This document shows, piece after piece, positions 1 to 8,669 of a stretch of 64,000 nt of DNA (position 1 is its first letter; every line of letters starts with the position of its first letter). Under the pieces are notes generated by a model. The model saw nothing but the letters and a program-made list of their open reading frames with translations. It was not told the origin of the DNA and made no database searches. Where the stretch lies: the NCBI GenBank assembly GCA_003483885.1, contig DMXI01000105.1:32119-96118 (forward strand), given 5' to 3'. The stretch comes from Microscillaceae bacterium (GTDB lineage Bacteria > Bacteroidota > Bacteroidia > Cytophagales > Microscillaceae). The translations under genes were made by a program, and so were the position numbers.

Positions 1-63
1 TTACCGGCATGTTGCCAAAAAGGTGGACATGATGGTGGCAAAATGAAAATGAAGAAAAACTAA
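1..63 (+). CDS. C-terminal tail of an upstream gene (partial)
   Basis: Frame 1 is open from the window edge to a TAA at 61-63. It encodes about 20 residues with a CC pair, a GG-H-D-GG stretch and a lysine-rich end, which could be a metal-binding tail. Frame 2 is also open, for 14 codons to a TGA at 41-43, so the frame is not proven. A terminator lies at 292-334, which suits a gene ending here. The function cannot be read from so little sequence. Confidence 0.35.
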   Translation, partial: LPACCQKGGHDGGKMKMKKN

Positions 64-249
64 GTACACTGGAACAAAAGTTTGTTTGCACTTCTGCAAC
101 TATTCTAAAATTTCCACTTCTTGTATGGTCTTACCGATAGGGAGACCATACAATGCTTTCTTTGGTCTCGCCTATTTGTTTGTTAACTTAGGAAGACCAA
201 AGACTTGAGGAAGCTTGTAGAATAGTAAATTATTTTGTTCCACAGTACT
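63..249. repeat. Structured intergenic repeat, two-hairpin family, copy 1
   Basis: An outer stem pairs 63-79 with 233-249 (15 of 17 positions complementary). Inside it are a perfect 11-bp hairpin at 121-153 with loop TACCGATAGGG and a second hairpin near 162-203 with GGTCT/AGACC arms. The same design, with loop TACCGAAGGG, is found at 10674-10834 and 21737-21902. It could form a three-way junction in RNA or DNA. Membership in the family rests on the hairpins, because the rest of the sequence has diverged. Confidence 0.6.
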
Positions 250-291
250 AAGTATTTGAAGTCAAGGCGACTTCTTTACTAAAATATTGCC

Positions 292-334
292 AAAAGCGGT
301 GTGTCCTGTACTATTACAGGTGTGCACCGCTTTT
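292..334. terminator. Hairpin terminator
   Basis: AAAAGCGGTG pairs with CACCGCTTTT, and there is an inner 5-bp CCTGT/ACAGG stem. A short T-rich stretch follows. It probably ends the transcript of the gene entering from the left edge. From here to 601 I see no other gene, only AT-rich leader sequence. Confidence 0.7.
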
Positions 335-601
335 ATTGTTTGTGATGGGCTATATATTTTATTAAATTGCTTTTGTCAGTAAACCTTTAAATAAACATTG
401 TAGTTTTAAAATTCTTTTAGAAGTTGCATACTTTACGTTTTTCTTACTTAAGTGGTTGATTCTCTGTAATAAGCTAGAATCATGTGAAGTTTTTTGATCA
501 AATTTGTGTATTTTAAAAGAATTACTTTTTAGGAATGTATTTTCACCAATGTTTCATGTGCTTGCTTGCAAAGGCGCATATCTGAGAATTTGAGCAATGA
601 T

Positions 602-1039
602 ATGACGGAAAACTTAAATGCTTTTATTACTGAACAATTAAAGAGTGAGGTATTTCAGGTACTTGTGGTAGATGATGATGAACTTAATCAGATGATTATC
701 AGTGAATTATTGAAAAAATGGGATATTTGTGCTGAATTTGCTATTTCGGGAGAACAAGCCCTGGAAGTAGTCAATCAGTACCCTGATAAGTTTGACATTA
801 TCTTAATGGATGTATATTTGCCCCAAATGAGTGGTTTAGAGGCCACGCGGGAGTTACGCACTAAATTTGATATAAGTGTTCCCATTATTGCATTAACTGC
901 GGACTCAATGCGAGATACCAAAGACAGTATCTTAAATGCGGGGATGAACGATGTAATGATCAAACCTTTGAAGCCCGAGGGCTTTCACAAAATGCTGGGA
1001 CATTATCTACAAATGAGATTAGAAGAAAAAAATGCCTGA
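602..1039 (+). CDS. Single-domain response regulator (CheY-like receiver)
   Basis: A receiver domain fills nearly all of the 145 residues. A VVDDDE acidic cluster lies near residues 21-26, the phospho-accepting Asp is D70 in ILMDVYL, the conserved Thr is in ALTAD and the conserved Lys in MIKPL. There is no output domain. I chose the ATG at 602; an upstream TTG at 566 would add 12 poorly conserved residues. The stop overlaps the next gene (an HPt protein) by 8 bases, so the two are probably translated together and may be partners in a phosphorelay. The receiver resembles those attached to hybrid histidine kinases. The kinase partner is not adjacent; the TPR histidine kinase at 3355 is the nearest. 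Confidence 0.9.
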   Translation: MTENLNAFITEQLKSEVFQVLVVDDDELNQMIISELLKKWDICAEFAISGEQALEVVNQYPDKFDIILMDVYLPQMSGLEATRELRTKFDISVPIIALTADSMRDTKDSILNAGMNDVMIKPLKPEGFHKMLGHYLQMRLEEKNA

Positions 1040-1397
1040 AAATAATCAAAAAAATAAATCCTTGATTGAGTCTTTGGCTGAGTTAAGTAAGGATGATCCT
1101 GCTTTTCGGCGAGAAATGGATGTGCTATTTATTGAAACTTTGCAAGAGTTTATGATAGCTTTTCAGCAAGGTATGCAACAAGCCAACCTGGACACGTTAA
1201 GTTTTGCCATACACAAGATAAAATTTGCGGTGCAAATCTATGGTATCCAAACCTTGTATAATGAGGCCGAAAGAGGGCGGCAGTTAGTTCAACAAAAACG
1301 ACAAACCCCTCAGGCTGTCCAGCAAGTGATTGCTCAGGTAAACCAATTGTGTCAACAACAAATTGGTCATTTAAAAAAGCAACTAGGAAAAGCCTGA
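1032..1397 (+). CDS. HPt (histidine phosphotransfer) domain protein
   Basis: This is a 121-residue, mostly helical protein. It carries AIHKIKFAVQIYG, which matches the HPt signature around the phospho-histidine (H61), although the usual HKLKG glycine is replaced by Phe. HPt proteins relay phosphate between receiver domains. It overlaps the receiver gene upstream and lies one base before the metallopeptidase gene, so all three look like one operon. The call rests on the motif, the size and the neighbour; the family is short and divergent. Confidence 0.75.
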   Translation: MPENNQKNKSLIESLAELSKDDPAFRREMDVLFIETLQEFMIAFQQGMQQANLDTLSFAIHKIKFAVQIYGIQTLYNEAERGRQLVQQKRQTPQAVQQVIAQVNQLCQQQIGHLKKQLGKA

Positions 1398-1398
1398 T

Positions 1399-2169
1399 AT
1401 GATGAAACGGCTGGGTCGCATTTTCAAATACTTGATTGTTAGTTTACTAGCCATCATATTAGTAGTGTTTGTACTACTTTTGCTAGACAACGACTACCAA
1501 AGTGAAGTTAAGCTTGATGTACAACAACTACCCACCCCACGAAAAATACATACACAGGCACAAGACGCCAGTCAGTTTCAACAATTAAAAGCCAAGTTTG
1601 GGAAAAACAAAATTTTGCCAAAAGGTTATGAGTTACAAGCATTAATAGCCCTTTCGCACTATCCAGAACTTAAAGAAATCCCTATAAAGTTTATGTTTCA
1701 GGAAGCTTACATCCCTTTATCGTCCCGTCCTGATCCAGCGACGGTGCTTTTGCCCTGGAGAAAACGAACTTATCTGGTAGTCATCAGTACCAAATCAGTA
1801 AAAGCTTTTGAGTCTATTTTGTTTAAAAACTTACCCTATAATGGTCAAATAGGAGTGATTGGACACGAATTGGCACATACGGTGTCTTACTTAGATAAAA
1901 GCGCTTTGCAGATAGCACGCATTGGCTTTAAGTATGCTACTTCGGCTGTTTACCAAAAGTCCTTTGAGCGTGCCACTGATTTGCGCACCATTCGGCACGG
2001 ATTGGGGTATCAACTGAGAAGCATGAGTGAGGATATTTTAAACAAAATCAAACGGATTCCAGCTTTGGCCAAAGAGGTAGGACAGACTAAAGAGAACTAC
2101 TATACCCCCCAGGAAATTACCCAACAAATTGCTAAAATGCCTGAGTTATACTCGAAAGTCCATCAATAG
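1399..2169 (+). CDS. Membrane-anchored zinc metallopeptidase-like protein
   Basis: An N-terminal membrane segment lies at about residues 10-30 and is followed by an extracytoplasmic domain. A zinc-binding HELAH motif sits at H156-H160, and about 30 residues later comes ERATD (E190, D194), which matches the third ligand and Asp arrangement of M48-like gluzincins. The gene starts one base after the HPt stop codon, with two tandem ATGs at 1399 and 1402. It is shorter than a typical M48 protease (256 aa), and the exact family is uncertain. A role in envelope proteolysis controlled by the phosphorelay is only inferred from the operon. Confidence 0.7.
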   Translation: MMKRLGRIFKYLIVSLLAIILVVFVLLLLDNDYQSEVKLDVQQLPTPRKIHTQAQDASQFQQLKAKFGKNKILPKGYELQALIALSHYPELKEIPIKFMFQEAYIPLSSRPDPATVLLPWRKRTYLVVISTKSVKAFESILFKNLPYNGQIGVIGHELAHTVSYLDKSALQIARIGFKYATSAVYQKSFERATDLRTIRHGLGYQLRSMSEDILNKIKRIPALAKEVGQTKENYYTPQEITQQIAKMPELYSKVHQ

Positions 2170-2177
2170 CGGATGTT

Positions 2178-2951
2178 TCAGTCTTTTTCTTTTCCTCTAG
2201 TAAATTCTTTTTTGAGGTATTTTGCGTAACTCTTCTTAAACGCTTCTCGGATCAGTTTTTTACTATTGATCTTATGTCGTTTGTCTAAATAAGCGTATAC
2301 TTCGTTGTTGTAGGCTTTTTGAGCCTCATCAAGGAATACTTGCCCTACTTTGTAGAGTTTGAACACCTTCCGAAACCCATATTTTTTTTCTACCACTTTT
2401 ATATATTCATAAGGTAATGGCCAACAATAAGTGCGATGGAATGACCGCAGCTCTACTAATTGAATGATGCCTTTAGCAATATCCTCACGAGCTTTAGCTT
2501 GGGTGTAGGGCACATCTTTGAGCTGTAAATTATAGAAGTAAGTTTTAAATGCGTTGGAGTTTACCCTAATCTCAATGATTTGAGTGCTTGGGTTAATAGT
2601 CGTGTACAGATCAAAACTAAGTTCTACATAGGTAAAGACTTTCAACGTATAATTTCCTACAGGAATATCTTGTAGGGTAAATTTACCTGAATTGTTGGTA
2701 GCCGCTGAGGCAATTTGTCGGCCCTCTTGAGTGAGTTGTACAAAAGCAGCCCATATCAAATGAGGTGGTTGTTGGGATTGTTTGTCAGGATTTACCGCCG
2801 AATTTAATTCGTCTTTGTCTTTTACTAAAATTTCATAGATAGGCTTGGTAGCATCTTGGTGTATCGTGATCCAACCCTGAAGGGTTTGGGCTTGGGTCAG
2901 AAACGAGACTAAGCCTAATGTAATCGTAAGTAAGTATATTTTGTGAGTCAT
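2178..2951 (-). CDS. Secreted protein with a carboxypeptidase-regulatory-like fold
   Basis: A clear signal peptide ends near residue 22 (FLTQAQ). Residues of about 60-130 contain NNSGKFTLQDIPVGNYTLKV, the typical core of a CarboxypepD_reg-like (CNA-B-type) beta-sandwich. The C-terminal 110 residues are helical and basic and I do not recognise them. The gene converges with the metallopeptidase gene, with only 8 bases between the stops and no obvious terminator. The function is unknown; it is probably periplasmic or surface-located. Confidence 0.65.
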   Translation of the reverse strand: MTHKIYLLTITLGLVSFLTQAQTLQGWITIHQDATKPIYEILVKDKDELNSAVNPDKQSQQPPHLIWAAFVQLTQEGRQIASAATNNSGKFTLQDIPVGNYTLKVFTYVELSFDLYTTINPSTQIIEIRVNSNAFKTYFYNLQLKDVPYTQAKAREDIAKGIIQLVELRSFHRTYCWPLPYEYIKVVEKKYGFRKVFKLYKVGQVFLDEAQKAYNNEVYAYLDKRHKINSKKLIREAFKKSYAKYLKKEFTRGKEKD

Positions 2952-3155
2952 ATATGCTTCTTCTGTTGGATAAGTGGCTGGCTGTATGGTAAAATTAATA
3001 AAACTTGCGGGCCTTTAGATTTCTTGTTGGGAATATATGATGGATTTTATAGTATGGTATTTTTCCTTTTCTAGAAATTCTCCCATTAATGATATAATCT
3101 TTTTAACTTCACCTAAATTTTACCCGTTAGTTTTGGCACAAGGTTTTCGGGATAA

Positions 3156-3315
3156 GAGCTTGTTTAAATTTTCGTTTACAGGAGATTTTATGATGCATTT
3201 TTGGATTAGATGCGTCAAATTTTGAAGGAATAGCCTAGCTATTGCTGATAAATTTGGTAATATATAATCAAAAAAGGCTTATAAAAGACCTGATTGAAGA
3301 ATTTTAAACAAGCTC
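3156..3315. repeat. 160-bp palindromic interspersed repeat, copy A
   Basis: The ends are GAGCTTGTTTAAA and the matching inverted TTTAAACAAGCTC. The interior continues the palindrome to a centre at AATAGCCTAGCTATT. A second copy of exactly the same length lies at 30236-30395. The whole unit would fold into one long hairpin, like a MITE or a large REP element. A 62-codon reading frame that runs through it is not considered a gene. The rest of 2952-3354 holds only AT-rich promoter-like sequence for the histidine kinase gene. Confidence 0.8.
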
Positions 3316-3354
3316 CAAGAATTGAAACAATAGAATAGCGCTAACAGATATCCA

Positions 3355-5565
3355 ATGTTTATAAAAGAGATCAAAAAACTAGGGCTGCTGCTTTGTTGCA
3401 TTGTAGGGTTGGTTATGAGTGGAGCAGCTCAAACCAATTGTGATAAAATCAATGAGTTGAACACGAAGCTATTGGTATTGTCTAACGATACTACTAAAGT
3501 AAATGTGCTCAATGAATTGGCTTATGAGTACTTGATTATCGACAAAGATATGACTTATAAGTATGCCAACAGTGCTTATGCATTGGCTAAGAGGTTGGAT
3601 TATCGCATTGGCGAGGGAAAAGCCCTGATTTATTTAGGCAAGCAACATTATCGCAAAGCCCTTGAGTTTGATTCTACCCTGAGTCATTATCAGGAAGCAC
3701 TCAGCTTATTCGAGAGCGAAAACTCCCTGAAACACGTAGCCGAAGCCCATGAGGCGATTGGGGAGCATTTTCACGACTTATTTTACCTCAACAAAGAGGC
3801 GCATTATGCTGAGGCGCTTAAAAGCTATCAGCAAGCAGTAACGGCTTTTGAGCAATGGAAACCCCGTGGCCAAATGAGCGAAATGGAAAAGGAATACCTG
3901 GCCAACTTGTTTCAAAAACTAGCAGAACTATATACAGTAACCGAACAAGACGATGAGGCTTTGAAGTATTCCCGCAAATCTATACGGCTCAAGCAAAGAC
4001 TCGAGAAATACCAAAACAACTTTGACTTTCAGTTTATCAATGGTCGGGTAAAACGCCTGAACCGTACCTTACGCAAAGAACGCTATACCCGTTATGGATT
4101 GTTTGGAACCATTGGGTTGCTGGTGTTATTTGCCATTTTGCTCTCGATCAACAATGGTCAGAAGCTTAAAGTGAATAAAAAACTTAAGCAGCAAACTAGA
4201 GATTTAGAGAAAAAAAACCAGCAAATTAACCAGCAAAACACCGAGATAAACCGACAAAATAAGGACATAGAGCTGGCTAATTTTGAGTTGACTGAAATTA
4301 CCAAAACGGAAAAGGCGCAAAAAGAGGCCATTCAGACCGCCAACCAAGAGCTGAGAGAAAAGAATGAAGAAATTTTGGCACAACGAAAACAAATCTTAGA
4401 GAGTAATGAGGAACTCAACAAAAAGAATGAGGAGATTCACTTTCAATACCAACAACTAGAAAAGTCTAATGAAAAGTTTCTGAAAGCCAATCAGTTACTG
4501 AATACGATGCTGGATGAAATTGAGCAAAAAAATGAACAAATCAAGGCCTCGGTTACTGACTTGGAGCAACAACGCGATGACTTAAGTTCGGCCAAAACAG
4601 AGCTGGAAAAACTTCAGCGCTCTAAGGCCCGCCTCACTGCTATGGTAGCCCATGACCTGCGAAACCCGCTCAATGTAGTAGTAGGGTATAGCAATCCTGA
4701 TAGTAGTATACGAATAGATGGGGATACTAAAAAGCATATTTACAAAGCGAGTCAACGGATAAACTCGCTGATAGATGACATGCTGGATGTGCAAAAATAC
4801 GCAGAATCTGATTTGCCGATTGATAAGAAGCAAGATCAGCTTTTTCAAACCGCTCAGAATGCCATCAATGAGTTGAGCATTTTTGCAGAACAAAAAGGCC
4901 TCAATTTGCAAAATAATATTTCACCACAATGGGAGAGCTTGTATGACGGTAAATACATTCGACGAGTATTTGAGAACCTATTGACCAATGCCATTAAGTT
5001 TACACCCAATGGTGGCAAGATTTTGTTTGAAGCAAAAGAAAACCCTCAAAACGACAACTTGGTAGTAAGCGTGACCGATACAGGAGAGGGGATTCCGACA
5101 GACAAATTCAAGGAGATTTTTGAGCCATTTAACCAACTAGATGCCCGCAACTTTGCCAATACAAGCTCTACCGGACTTGGGTTAGCTTTTTGCAAAATGG
5201 CCATTGAAGCGCATCAAAGTCAAATTCAGGTGGCGTCTACTTTAGGGGTTGGTACCAGATTTTTCTTTGAATTACCCAAAATTTTAGTCGCAGAACATTT
5301 AACTTCTGACTCCAGCACTGGTGCACCCGACCAACCCAGTGCATTGGTTTTTTCGGAAGAAGATAAGCAATTCCTGGCATCTTATGTGGCAGCATTGAAA
5401 AAATACGAATTATACGAGATTAGTGACTTGGAAAAAGTATTGGCTCAAATTGAGGTCACTGATCGCCCTCACTTAGAAACTTGGAAAAATCGGCTTAAAT
5501 CAGCCATTGACAACTACAACGAAACTGAATATCACCGATTAATCGAGTTGGCTACAATAAATTGA
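3355..5565 (+). CDS. TPR-containing sensor histidine kinase
   Basis: In order: a signal peptide (1-26), TPR-like helices (about 50-235), one membrane helix (about 245-265), a long coiled coil rich in Asn, Gln and Glu (about 270-430), a dimerisation/phosphoacceptor segment MVAHDLRNPL with H433, and a HATPase domain with N-box ENLLTNAIKF, G1 box DTGEGIP and G2 STGLGLAF. About 90 C-terminal residues after the kinase are unassigned. The TPRs would face the periplasm and probably sense a protein or peptide. This is a common architecture in Cytophagales. The small basic secreted protein follows after 36 bases and may share the transcript. Confidence 0.92.
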   Translation: MFIKEIKKLGLLLCCIVGLVMSGAAQTNCDKINELNTKLLVLSNDTTKVNVLNELAYEYLIIDKDMTYKYANSAYALAKRLDYRIGEGKALIYLGKQHYRKALEFDSTLSHYQEALSLFESENSLKHVAEAHEAIGEHFHDLFYLNKEAHYAEALKSYQQAVTAFEQWKPRGQMSEMEKEYLANLFQKLAELYTVTEQDDEALKYSRKSIRLKQRLEKYQNNFDFQFINGRVKRLNRTLRKERYTRYGLFGTIGLLVLFAILLSINNGQKLKVNKKLKQQTRDLEKKNQQINQQNTEINRQNKDIELANFELTEITKTEKAQKEAIQTANQELREKNEEILAQRKQILESNEELNKKNEEIHFQYQQLEKSNEKFLKANQLLNTMLDEIEQKNEQIKASVTDLEQQRDDLSSAKTELEKLQRSKARLTAMVAHDLRNPLNVVVGYSNPDSSIRIDGDTKKHIYKASQRINSLIDDMLDVQKYAESDLPIDKKQDQLFQTAQNAINELSIFAEQKGLNLQNNISPQWESLYDGKYIRRVFENLLTNAIKFTPNGGKILFEAKENPQNDNLVVSVTDTGEGIPTDKFKEIFEPFNQLDARNFANTSSTGLGLAFCKMAIEAHQSQIQVASTLGVGTRFFFELPKILVAEHLTSDSSTGAPDQPSALVFSEEDKQFLASYVAALKKYELYEISDLEKVLAQIEVTDRPHLETWKNRLKSAIDNYNETEYHRLIELATIN

Positions 5566-5601
5566 TTGCTAATAAGTTAAAAAAGTACAAAATTAAATGT
5601 T

Positions 5602-5946
5602 ATGAAAAAGTACTTCTTCATCTTTACTTTAATGGTTGCTTTGGTGAGTGTACATCACTTAAGTAATGCACAAATCGATGATCCTCGCAAGAAAAAGAAA
5701 CAAACCGAAAAAGACCGCTTGGAAAGGTTTGAGACGGTAAAAAGACATACTAAGAGAAATAAAAAAGGAATGACGAAGGCTGAAATTCGTCGTCGTAAAA
5801 TATTGGATCGTCAGGCTCGCAGGCGTTATAAAATTTCGGAAAAGCGTAGAAAAACCAAAGGTCTTACTAAAGCGGCCCGCCGAATGACCCGATCCGAAAA
5901 AAGACGTCGTAAAACATTGCGTCGAAAGCTTAAACGAATTAACTAG
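5602..5946 (+). CDS. Small secreted polycationic protein
   Basis: A signal peptide (about 1-24, ending LSNAQ) precedes a mature part of about 91 residues. Of these, roughly 43 are Lys or Arg and only about 10 are Asp or Glu. Two related halves can be seen, beginning KGMTKAE and KGLTKAA. There are no Cys. No enzymatic motif is visible. Such a strongly charged exported protein could bind lipopolysaccharide, DNA, polysaccharide or acidic minerals, or act as an antimicrobial; this is inference. It follows the histidine kinase gene closely. I do not recognise a family. Confidence 0.8.
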   Translation: MKKYFFIFTLMVALVSVHHLSNAQIDDPRKKKKQTEKDRLERFETVKRHTKRNKKGMTKAEIRRRKILDRQARRRYKISEKRRKTKGLTKAARRMTRSEKRRRKTLRRKLKRIN

Positions 5947-6053
5947 ATTGAAAGAAGTGCTGAGACAATTTGATTGATCAAACCGTATAGGCTAAACAAA
6001 AAGTTAATTGAATTATAATTGATTGAGACATATTTATACTATTGCAATATACT

Positions 6054-6491
6054 ATGAGAAATAACATCATTGTTTTGTTCCTATTGTTGGGAATGACAAT
6101 TACAGGATGTGTAAAAACAAACGATGTCGCTCCTTTTGTAGGTTTAATTCAATCTGAGGAAATTATTTTAGATAACAATCTTTTTGCCAATGCTCCTAGC
6201 GACGCTTTCGAACTGATTAGTGTACAAATTACTGATCATCATATGGAGTTTGAAGTAGAATATGCAGGAGGCTGTGGCGATGCCAATTTTAAATTGATTG
6301 GTCATGAAGAAATCAAAGAATCTTCACCCCCCCAACGAACGATTCGGTTGTCTTTGGAAGACAATGATGATTGTGGAACGCTATTGAGGCAAAAGCTCAG
6401 TTTTGCCCTTACTCCAGCGCAAGTGCAAGACTACAACGAGTTGTTGCTTCAGTTGCAAGATTGGACTGATCCGCTTTCTTATAAATATTAG
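6054..6491 (+). CDS. Small lipoprotein, conserved Bacteroidota type
   Basis: An ATG at 6054 gives a lipoprotein signal with lipobox TITGC (C18 or so). A TTG further upstream at 6042 is possible but unneeded. The mature domain has two Cys in GGCGD and DDCGT, separated by a PPQ-R-I-L strand, so a disulphide is likely. I have the impression of a family of small Bacteroidota lipoproteins with this GGC...PPQ...C pattern, but it has no function known to me. It is followed by a terminator at 6516-6550. Confidence 0.75.
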   Translation: MRNNIIVLFLLLGMTITGCVKTNDVAPFVGLIQSEEIILDNNLFANAPSDAFELISVQITDHHMEFEVEYAGGCGDANFKLIGHEEIKESSPPQRTIRLSLEDNDDCGTLLRQKLSFALTPAQVQDYNELLLQLQDWTDPLSYKY

Positions 6492-6515
6492 CAAATACAA
6501 GATATATACATATAT

Positions 6516-6550
6516 AAAGCCCGATTCAAAACTTTTGGATTGGGTTTTTT
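6516..6550 (+). terminator. Hairpin terminator after the small lipoprotein
   Basis: GCCCGATTCAAAA pairs with TTTTGGATTGGGT (with G-T pairs), and a run of six T follows. Confidence 0.8.
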
Positions 6551-6552
6551 GA

Positions 6553-6747
6553 TATGAGCCATCTTCATTCAAGCTGAGTGAAGTAACGATAGACACGCCA
6601 AATGATATAAACCCTGGTCCAGAGATTCCGATAAAATTATTGAATCGTCTTGAGCAAACCTCACTAACAATCTTGAGAGTATTATCACAGCAGGTGTCGA
6701 ATGCTATGCTAGAGCAGATCGCAGTGGCTGACTATGGTAAGGGGTGA
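6553..6747 (+). pseudogene. Possible gene remnant without a start codon
   Basis: An open frame of about 64 codons ends at TGA 6745-6747. It has protein-like composition (a PGPEIPIKLLNRLEQTSLTIL segment, then a helix) but no in-frame ATG until near the end. It starts immediately after a terminator. It may be the 3' part of a decayed gene, or chance. No family is recognised. Confidence 0.25.
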
Positions 6748-6875
6748 CTTTTTTGATCAAAAGTTTTGATTAGCCACTTTATTGTTTTTAATTACTAAAA
6801 AATTAGTTGTATAGCTCGTTTGTTTAGTTATATGGCTACATCTATTTGCTAACCTATTTAAAAACAACAAATATC

Positions 6876-7784
6876 ATGAAGAGAACAGGGGTAAGAATAA
6901 TGTTGGGAATTATCTCATCTATTGCTAGTATGGGAGTATTGTTTTATGTATTTATCTTTTTGAATCCACTCAAAATTTATGAAGTAAATACTTTGAAATG
7001 GGTGCCTATATTGATTACCATCGTGGGCTTGTACATTAGCGGAAGCCTCAACAAAGATACGCCAACAATACTTTTACCGCTTTTATTTATCCCCTTTGTT
7101 ATATTTAAGTTGTTCAATTTCTTATACCTTCCTTTTGTCTTGGTACTAGTAGCTACTGGGTTATTTACCTTGTTTGTTACCAGAAGATCAGACAAGTTTA
7201 AGTATCATCAATTAGGTTGGGTAGGTGCAGCAGGCATTTTCTTGTTCTTTTTATTTTCTCAGCCACTTATATTAGAAAAAAAAGGTTTTGGTTATGATGC
7301 AAACGGAGAATTATTGAATGCCAGGATAGTTTGGGGTTCTTCGAGCAAAAAAACTTTCACTTTGCCTCATCATATTTTGCTTCAACAAAACAACGCGGAA
7401 TTTAACATTGCAAACCTTCAAGGAAAAACGCATCTGATTACTTTTTGGGCTACTTGGTGTGCCCCTTGTATAAAAGAAAAGCCTGCATTGGAGAGGTTAA
7501 AAAAGCAGCTAGCCGACAACGATAAAATAGCTTTTGTTGATATTTCTTTTGATAACAACAAAAATAAATGGATGAAATATTTAGAAAAGAAACCTGCACT
7601 AGGCACCCAACTCATTTCGAAAAATCTACAAAAAACCAGTAGACTATTTAATTTTGCTGGAATTCCAATGCACATTGTCGTCAACCCAGATGGCACTTAT
7701 AAGAAATACCGCTCTTGGAAAGTTGTAAAAAATATCATCGAGAAAATGGGGAGCAAAGATGAACTGACCCTGCGGGTAAAATAA
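6876..7784 (+). CDS. Membrane-tethered TlpA-like thioredoxin
   Basis: The ATG at 6876 is preferred over a TTG at 6846. Four or so hydrophobic helices occupy residues 1-125. A periplasmic thioredoxin-fold domain follows, with active site FWATWCAPC near residue 196 and a cis-Pro loop GIPMHIVV. TlpA/ResA-type proteins reduce disulphides in the periplasm, for example during cytochrome c maturation or in stress responses. The membrane region is larger than the single anchor of ResA. It is monocistronic and ends at the bidirectional terminator 7796-7837. Confidence 0.88.
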   Translation: MKRTGVRIMLGIISSIASMGVLFYVFIFLNPLKIYEVNTLKWVPILITIVGLYISGSLNKDTPTILLPLLFIPFVIFKLFNFLYLPFVLVLVATGLFTLFVTRRSDKFKYHQLGWVGAAGIFLFFLFSQPLILEKKGFGYDANGELLNARIVWGSSSKKTFTLPHHILLQQNNAEFNIANLQGKTHLITFWATWCAPCIKEKPALERLKKQLADNDKIAFVDISFDNNKNKWMKYLEKKPALGTQLISKNLQKTSRLFNFAGIPMHIVVNPDGTYKKYRSWKVVKNIIEKMGSKDELTLRVK

Positions 7785-7795
7785 AAAAAATTACA

Positions 7796-7837
7796 AAAGG
7801 GTGTAATGTTATTACTAGCGATTATCATACACCCTTT
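7796..7837. terminator. Bidirectional terminator between convergent genes
   Basis: AAAGGGTGTA pairs with TACACCCTTT, and there is A/T-rich sequence on both sides. It serves the thioredoxin gene (+) and the SDR gene (-). Confidence 0.8.
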
Positions 7838-7850
7838 CATATGAAAAACA

Positions 7851-8657
7851 TCAACCATTGTTACTTAAAACCTCCTCAGTAGTATTTATCAAATTTTGAA
7901 TAGCCACTGAGTCATAAGCGTCTTGGTGAGCTTTGCCAAAACCACCCCGGTCATTATCAAAATACTTTCCAGTAATGCCCTCATAATCAGTAGAAATGGC
8001 TAGTTGATATAAGATATCAGCTCCTTTATCTGCCGATGACCAATGTTGCCCATAAGCCTCTTGTACCATTTTGGTATTCAGCAAAGAGCCAGGGTTTACG
8101 GCAATGACAGAGATGCCCGATAAGGTATTGGCCAAATGAAAACTCCACATTGTTAGTGCTAGTTTGCTTTGAGCGTAGGTTTCCTGCGTAGATTGAGTTT
8201 CTTTCCCGATTAATACGCGGTGCGATACTTTGGCCTGAGCCGCCGAACTTAGATTGATAATGCGGGTATTTAATCCCTTGGCCAGCAATGGAAGCAATTG
8301 TGTGGTGAGCGTATAAGGTGCTAAATAGTTGACTACTATTCGCATATCTAACCCTACCTTGCTATGAATATCAGATGATTTGAAAACCCCCGCATTATTG
8401 ATCAATACATCTAACTGTGAAAGCTCACCCGCTATTTTTTGACCCATTTGTTTTACTGAGTTTAAGTCCGAAAAATCGGCTACAAAACCCTTTACCTGTT
8501 GATTTTTACTTACTTCCTGCACTTCTGCGATTACTTGAGCGAGTTTGTCAGCACTTCTACCGTGTAGATAGATTTGGTGTCCTTCTTTGGCTAGCTTGAT
8601 AGCGGCTAGTTTTCCTATACCATCAGTGCTTCCTGTAATTAATATATGTTTTTGCAT
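7851..8657 (-). CDS. Short-chain dehydrogenase/reductase (SDR)
   Basis: This 268-residue classical SDR has cofactor motif TGSTDGIG near the N-terminus, NNAG near residue 88 and the catalytic YAQSK (Tyr-x-x-x-Lys). SDRs oxidise or reduce alcohols and carbonyls with NAD(P)(H); the substrate is unknown. It is the last gene of a run on the minus strand, after the luciferase-like gene (12 bases) and probably the DUF1330 gene. An AraC pseudogene lies divergent upstream of that run. Confidence 0.92.
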   Translation of the reverse strand: MQKHILITGSTDGIGKLAAIKLAKEGHQIYLHGRSADKLAQVIAEVQEVSKNQQVKGFVADFSDLNSVKQMGQKIAGELSQLDVLINNAGVFKSSDIHSKVGLDMRIVVNYLAPYTLTTQLLPLLAKGLNTRIINLSSAAQAKVSHRVLIGKETQSTQETYAQSKLALTMWSFHLANTLSGISVIAVNPGSLLNTKMVQEAYGQHWSSADKGADILYQLAISTDYEGITGKYFDNDRGGFGKAHQDAYDSVAIQNLINTTEEVLSNNG

Positions 8658-8669
8658 GAGGTTGTGCGC

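Noticed and set aside
3037..3225. A 62-codon open frame upstream of the TPR histidine kinase
   Set aside because: It runs into the 160-bp palindromic repeat and has no protein-like features; the repeat explains it.
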